From Segatella hominis (GTDB lineage Bacteria > Bacteroidota > Bacteroidia > Bacteroidales > Bacteroidaceae): 64,000 nucleotides of DNA. Positions within the stretch are counted from its first letter, which is position 1. Each line of letters begins with the position of its first letter. The notes under the pieces were generated by a model. It made no database searches, was not told the DNA's origin, and saw only the letters and a program-made list of their open reading frames with translations. The translations under genes were made by a program, and so were the position numbers. Positions 60,485 to 64,000 of this stretch are shown here, piece by piece. Where the stretch lies: assembly GCF_004535825.1 (NCBI RefSeq), contig NZ_SGVY01000006.1:1-64000 (forward strand), written 5' to 3'.

Positions 60485-61472
60485 CCAAAACCAGTTCGCT
60501 GAAGGAACCAACATCAAGGAGCAGGAGAAAGTCTTCGATGATTTTCTACAAGAATCTCTCTTGGAAATAAAGGGAAGTCATATCAACAATCATTCCCCCA
60601 TTCCTTATATCTTCCTGAAAACGTGCAACCGCAGCGAAATATACTATGGTGAAGGCGAAGTCCCGGATGAGGTAGCGCGCCATCTCTTCCGTGTGGTAGC
60701 AGGATTGGAATCTGCCATCATTGGAGAAAGAGCTGTTCAGGGACAAGTGAAAGAAGCTTATTATACAGCCAAGGACCAGCGCCCATTGACAGCCGAACTC
60801 CATCGACTTTTTCAAAGTGCATTGCAGGTAGGCAAGCGGGTGCGCAACGAAACCGAGATTTCCCATGGTGCCGTATCGCACAGTCTTGCAGCCTTGGAGA
60901 TTATTGAGGATGGCAATATTGATCTAAAGGATGCCCGAATCACCATCATCGGAGTCAACAAACTGACCGCCGACATTCTGAAGTTCCTCCAGAATAAAGG
61001 AGCTAAGATGGTGTTCCTCGCCAACCGCAGCCAGATTAAGGCACATTACCTTGCTGATCCACTCGGCATCAAGGTATATACATTGGATGAGAAGCAGGAG
61101 TTCCTGTCAAAGACAGATATCCTCATAAGCGCTACCTCAGCCCCACATCTCATCATCCGCAAGGAAGACATCCCAGAGCAGAAATCTCTGCTCGCTATCG
61201 ATCTCGCATTCCCTCGTGATATCGATTCACGCCTTAGTGAACTCCCAAACGTTCTGCTCTACAATATCAGAGACGTAGAAAGAAAAGTACGTGAGAACAT
61301 CGAAGTGAGAGGAGCTGAAGTAGATAAAGCCGAAGCTATCATCGAAGAAGAAATTCAGGAGATGCAGGAGGCTTTAGAAAGAAGAAAGAAATTTTTAGAA
61401 GTGAAGAATGAAGAACGAAGAGTGAAGAAACAACGTTCGGCGGCCGAAGGGAAAGCCAATTCAATTGCTTAA
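60462..61472 (+). CDS. hemA: Glutamyl-tRNA reductase, short form
   Basis: A 336-residue enzyme of the C5 pathway that reduces glutamyl-tRNA to glutamate semialdehyde. The nucleophilic cysteine is in FLKTCNRSEIYYGEG; SAIIGERAVQGQVKEAY and FQSALQVGKRVRNETEI are the substrate region, and ITIIGVNKLTADIL the NADPH loop. GluTR is usually 410-430 residues. This one ends after the spinal helix and lacks the C-terminal dimerisation domain. The last about 24 residues (VKNEERRVKKQR) are encoded by a GAAGAACGAAGAGTGA repeat. It overlaps the previous gene and is cotranscribed with the siroheme genes. Confidence 0.92.
   Translation: MVHYKSIDQNQFAEGTNIKEQEKVFDDFLQESLLEIKGSHINNHSPIPYIFLKTCNRSEIYYGEGEVPDEVARHLFRVVAGLESAIIGERAVQGQVKEAYYTAKDQRPLTAELHRLFQSALQVGKRVRNETEISHGAVSHSLAALEIIEDGNIDLKDARITIIGVNKLTADILKFLQNKGAKMVFLANRSQIKAHYLADPLGIKVYTLDEKQEFLSKTDILISATSAPHLIIRKEDIPEQKSLLAIDLAFPRDIDSRLSELPNVLLYNIRDVERKVRENIEVRGAEVDKAEAIIEEEIQEMQEALERRKKFLEVKNEERRVKKQRSAAEGKANSIA
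61399..61432 (+). repeat. GAAGAACGAAGAGTGA repeat at the hemA 3' end
   Basis: GTGAAGAATGAAGAACGAAG and AGTGAAGAAA run through the last codons of hemA. The 16-mer GAAGAACGAAGAGTGA recurs inverted at about 62229-62245 and direct near 63681. Confidence 0.75.
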
Positions 61473-61546
61473 AGTCAGTTGTCATCATCTCAAACATCTT
61501 TACTTCCTTTTCATTTTATTCATAAACATAACCGACATTTTTAAAG

Positions 61547-63703
61547 ATGAATAAAAAGATTAGAGTCATTGCAAGAGGCAGCCGACTCTCCCGACTGCAA
61601 GTAGAGGAAGTGTTCAAGAACTTCCCGGAACTCGCCTACGAGATTAAATATTTGGAATCTTACGGCGACAAGAACCAGCAGATTTCACTATTAAACGGTG
61701 AAGCTCCTGCTGATATTTTCACGAGAGAGCTTGACGATGCCATCCGCCAAGGAGATGCAGACATCGCCATTCATTCAGCGAAAGACTTGCCTTATCCTCT
61801 GCCTGAGGACATGGAGGTCATCGCCTTATTTCCTGCTTTCGATACGACCGATTCACTCGTTAGCAGAGACCACAAGAAACTGGCAGAACTCCCTGCCGGA
61901 AGTATCATTGGAACCAGTAGTCCACTTCGCAAGAAAGGTTTAAACGAATTACGTCCTGACCTGACTATCAAAGGGATACGCGGTTGCATTGAAGATAGAG
62001 TACAACAGGTAAAAGACGGAAAATATGATGCCGCCATCGTAGCTACTTGTGCATTAAAGCGATTGGGAATGGAGGATGAAATCGCCGAAGTACTCCCTTT
62101 CCAAACCCATCCTCTTCAAGGTTTCCTTGCCATCACAGCAAAGAAAGTGAAGAGTGAAGCACAAAGAATGAAGAATCAAAATACAGAAGGTTCTTCTGCT
62201 TCTGAGCAAGAAAATTCTTCGCTTCTCACTCTTCGTTCTTCCCATAAGAATCTCTTGAATTCGCAAGGCACCGTATCCTTGGTAGGTTTCGGTCCTGGTG
62301 ACCCAGAGCTGTTAACCATTAAGGCAGCAAAAGCCATTGAAGCCGCCGACATCATCTTTTATGATGACTTGATAGACGAGACTTATCTCAATGATAAAAA
62401 AGCAGAAAAAGTATATGTAGGAAAGAGAGCCGGATATCATCATAAAGAGCAGTCTGAGATCAATCGTCTCCTGCTTGATGCAGCCAGAAAGGGTAAGAAC
62501 GCAGTTCGCCTGAAAGGTGGAGATCCTATGATATTTGCTCATGGAAGCGAGGAAATCGAATTCTTAGAGAGTAATCTCATCAATGTGAATGTCATTCCGG
62601 GCATTACCACAGCCTCGGCCCTTGCCGCATCTCAGAAGATCAGTCTCACCCATCGCGAATTTTCCTCCAGCGTAGCATTGGTAAGCGGACATACCCCCCA
62701 GCCAGTCACTCCTGATGCAGAAACTTTGGTGTATTACATGGGTGCCAAACAGTTGCAGGCTATCGCTACCCAACTCATCGACGAAGAGGGTTGGGCTTTC
62801 AATACCCCGGTTCTCCTCACCTACAATGTGAGCCGTCAGGACGAACAGACCTTTGAAACTACGCTTTGGGAACTCAGAAACGGAGAGAAAAAAGATCTCC
62901 CTACTCCTCTCATCGCCCTTATCGGCAACGTGGCTGGTCTGAAGCATCATCAGGCATCAGACATCAAGCCAACACTCTATACGGGCACATTACCTGATAT
63001 AGAGAAACGAAATGCCGACTACACATATACCCCGCTGATAGAAATCAATAATAGTTCTATTTTCAGTTTAAAAGATGCATTATATGATGAAGAAAACTAC
63101 GAGTATTACAAAGGAAAAGGTTTAGCTTGGGATGACGATGATGAAAAGAAGCCGAAATATGTAGTCTTTACAAGTCAACATAGCATATCATCAACAATAG
63201 AATGCATACCTGAATTACTCGAGGAGCAAGAAAATTATATATTTATTTCCATTGGGGATACCACGACTGAAGCTTTGCATAATGCAGGCATCAAAGATGT
63301 GATACAGGTAGAGGAAGACAATCGCTTCGGAATCATAAAGTGGTTTGAAAAAGAGAAAGAGAAATACGATGAAGCCAATGCACGATACGAGGATATTATC
63401 TATCCTCATTCCTCATTGTCACCAGAAGACATTCCTCTGGCATTGCAAGAATTAGGATTTAGCGTAAAGAGCTTCGTCGCTTACAAAAACGTGATGCCGG
63501 AGCATCCTCGCCTTGTGAATCTCAATCACTTCAAGCGGATTGTCTTCACATCGCCTTCCACTATCGACAACTTCATCGAACTGTATGGTAAATTGCCAGA
63601 GAATACTGAGTTCATCACCCGTGGTCCTATCACTCAGAAACATCTGGAAGAAGTATTGGAAGCGAAGAACAATAGAAAGAGAAGAACGAAGAGTGAAGAG
63701 TGA
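61547..63703 (+). CDS. HemC-CobA-HemD fusion: truncated porphobilinogen deaminase, SUMT, uroporphyrinogen-III synthase
   Basis: A 718-residue three-part protein. Residues 1-199 are a HemC-like domain (VIARGSRLSRLQVEEV, IAIHSAKDLPYPLP with the catalytic Asp, IIGTSSPLRKKGL, GIRGCIEDRVQQV). HemC domain 3, which carries the cysteine for the dipyrromethane cofactor, is absent. Residues 200-240 are a linker made from repeats. Residues 241-474 are uroporphyrinogen-III C-methyltransferase (VGFGPGDPELLTIKA, VRLKGGDPMIFAHGSEE, PGITTASALAA). Residues 475-705 are HemD (VVFTSQHSISS, IVFTSPSTIDNF). Together these steps lead from porphobilinogen to precorrin-2 for siroheme. The last about 13 residues are again repeat-derived. 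Confidence 0.92.
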   Translation: MNKKIRVIARGSRLSRLQVEEVFKNFPELAYEIKYLESYGDKNQQISLLNGEAPADIFTRELDDAIRQGDADIAIHSAKDLPYPLPEDMEVIALFPAFDTTDSLVSRDHKKLAELPAGSIIGTSSPLRKKGLNELRPDLTIKGIRGCIEDRVQQVKDGKYDAAIVATCALKRLGMEDEIAEVLPFQTHPLQGFLAITAKKVKSEAQRMKNQNTEGSSASEQENSSLLTLRSSHKNLLNSQGTVSLVGFGPGDPELLTIKAAKAIEAADIIFYDDLIDETYLNDKKAEKVYVGKRAGYHHKEQSEINRLLLDAARKGKNAVRLKGGDPMIFAHGSEEIEFLESNLINVNVIPGITTASALAASQKISLTHREFSSSVALVSGHTPQPVTPDAETLVYYMGAKQLQAIATQLIDEEGWAFNTPVLLTYNVSRQDEQTFETTLWELRNGEKKDLPTPLIALIGNVAGLKHHQASDIKPTLYTGTLPDIEKRNADYTYTPLIEINNSSIFSLKDALYDEENYEYYKGKGLAWDDDDEKKPKYVVFTSQHSISSTIECIPELLEEQENYIFISIGDTTTEALHNAGIKDVIQVEEDNRFGIIKWFEKEKEKYDEANARYEDIIYPHSSLSPEDIPLALQELGFSVKSFVAYKNVMPEHPRLVNLNHFKRIVFTSPSTIDNFIELYGKLPENTEFITRGPITQKHLEEVLEAKNNRKRRTKSEE
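62145..62250. repeat. Inverted GAAGARTGAAG repeats forming the HemC-CobA linker
   Basis: AAAGTGAAGAGTGAAGCACA (from about 62144) and AAGAATGAAGAATC face the inverted copy CTTCTCACTCTTCGTTCTTC (about 62222-62241). Both encode the polar linker between the HemC-like and methyltransferase domains. Confidence 0.7.
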
Positions 63704-63810
63704 AGAATTCAAGTGTTTGAAGGGCGCAGCCTAATTTCTCATTTTTCATTTGTCATTTCTCATTTTCTTGTCATTTCTCATTCTTTAATATTTCTCATTT
63801 TTAATTTAAC
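63655..63810. repeat. Repeat cluster at the 3' end of the fusion gene and before hemB
   Basis: GAAGAACGAAGAGTGAAGAG near 63681 covers the stop codon region. It is followed by units of CATTTCTCATTTTTCATTTG and TTGTCATTTCTCATT from 63739 to 63800. Such purine-rich and pyrimidine-rich units often sit together in Prevotella intergenic regions. Confidence 0.65.
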
Positions 63811-63834
63811 ATTATAATAAAACCGACATAGATT

Positions 63835-64000
63835 ATGAAAAGATTTAGAGATTTTAGAAAAGACCAGGCTACTCGCGACAAGTATGCCGACGTTTCATTG
63901 AGTGCCGCAGACTTCATCTACCCTTACTTCGTAGTAGAGGGAGAGAACCAAAAGGAAGAGATTTCCACCATGCCGGGCGTCTATCGCTTCAGTATAGATA
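63835..64000 (+). CDS. hemB: Porphobilinogen synthase, partial (N-terminus)
   Basis: The frame from ATG at 63835 runs off the window after 55 codons. It reads MKRFRDFRKDQATRDKYADV, then AADFIYPYFVVEGENQKEEI and STMPGVYRFSID, the start of HemB (5-aminolevulinate dehydratase), which condenses two 5-aminolevulinates to porphobilinogen. It supplies the HemC-CobA-HemD fusion upstream, so the operon continues beyond the window, where hemL may be expected. Confidence 0.95.
   Translation, partial: MKRFRDFRKDQATRDKYADVSLSAADFIYPYFVVEGENQKEEISTMPGVYRFSID

Overview
The window reads as chromosome from a Bacteroidota, most like Prevotella/Segatella (for example S. copri). Supporting this are Bacteroidota-type promoters (TTTG, 19-20 bp, TAnnTTTG) in front of many genes, a long-tailed ribosomal protein S16, the Bacteroidota forms of RNA polymerase omega and BamD, the putative porin/menA pair, a BspA-type C-terminal remnant, an M13 peptidase, ABC-F and U32 proteins, and a tRNA gene without an encoded CCA. 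This assignment is by pattern only; no database search was possible.

Layout. 1-2800: two secreted proteins of unknown function, then a scar holding fragments of three genes (a TonB-receptor C-terminus, a RhuM core, a BspA C-terminus). 2843-18328: an AAA-ATPase/PD-(D/E)XK protein, then a mostly minus-strand housekeeping run (TonB receptor; metA with a U32 protein and a membrane lipoprotein; M13 peptidase; ABC-F; rpsP; DUF4293; omega; bamD). 18524-23509, plus strand: uvrB, an EamA transporter, and an ACT/UPF0210 pair, followed by a hairpin-rich convergent spacer. 23927-28720, minus strand: an ECF sigma/membrane-barrel pair, rnz, a lipoprotein, mazG. 28888-33977: valS, a clostripain-like lipoprotein, a GYF-domain protein. 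34052-35533, minus: nth, an OmpH/Skp-like lipoprotein, a small membrane protein. 35707-47346: pepD, a 37-codon micro-ORF convergent with a lone ECF sigma factor, htpG behind a sigma-54-like promoter, a 9-copy 22-bp tandem array, tRNA-Ser(CGA), a porin-menA-HD operon, and a 6S-like structured RNA candidate. 47532-55390: GH43 enzyme, ATP-grasp-like protein, AAA_14/DUF4143 ATPase, and pyruvate:ferredoxin oxidoreductase.

The most striking block is 55551-64000. A ThiS-like sulfur carrier with two residues after its glycines, an E1-like activating enzyme and a JAMM peptidase precede a sulfite reductase fused to a TusA-like domain. Precorrin-2 dehydrogenase/ferrochelatase, hemA, a hemC-cobA-hemD fusion and hemB follow. 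Together they would build siroheme, reduce sulfite, and could load the sulfide onto a protein thiocarboxylate for cysteine or homocysteine synthesis, as described for HcyS/HcyF/HcyD of Wolinella. The metA at 10078-10995 carries Glu111, the acetyl-CoA signature, which would supply O-acetylhomoserine. In this cluster short dispersed repeats have been absorbed into coding sequence as linkers and tails, and HemA and the HemC domain both lack their usual C-terminal domains.

A second theme is abundant short tandem repeats between genes (periods 20, 22 and 23 bp) and recurring hairpins at gene ends.
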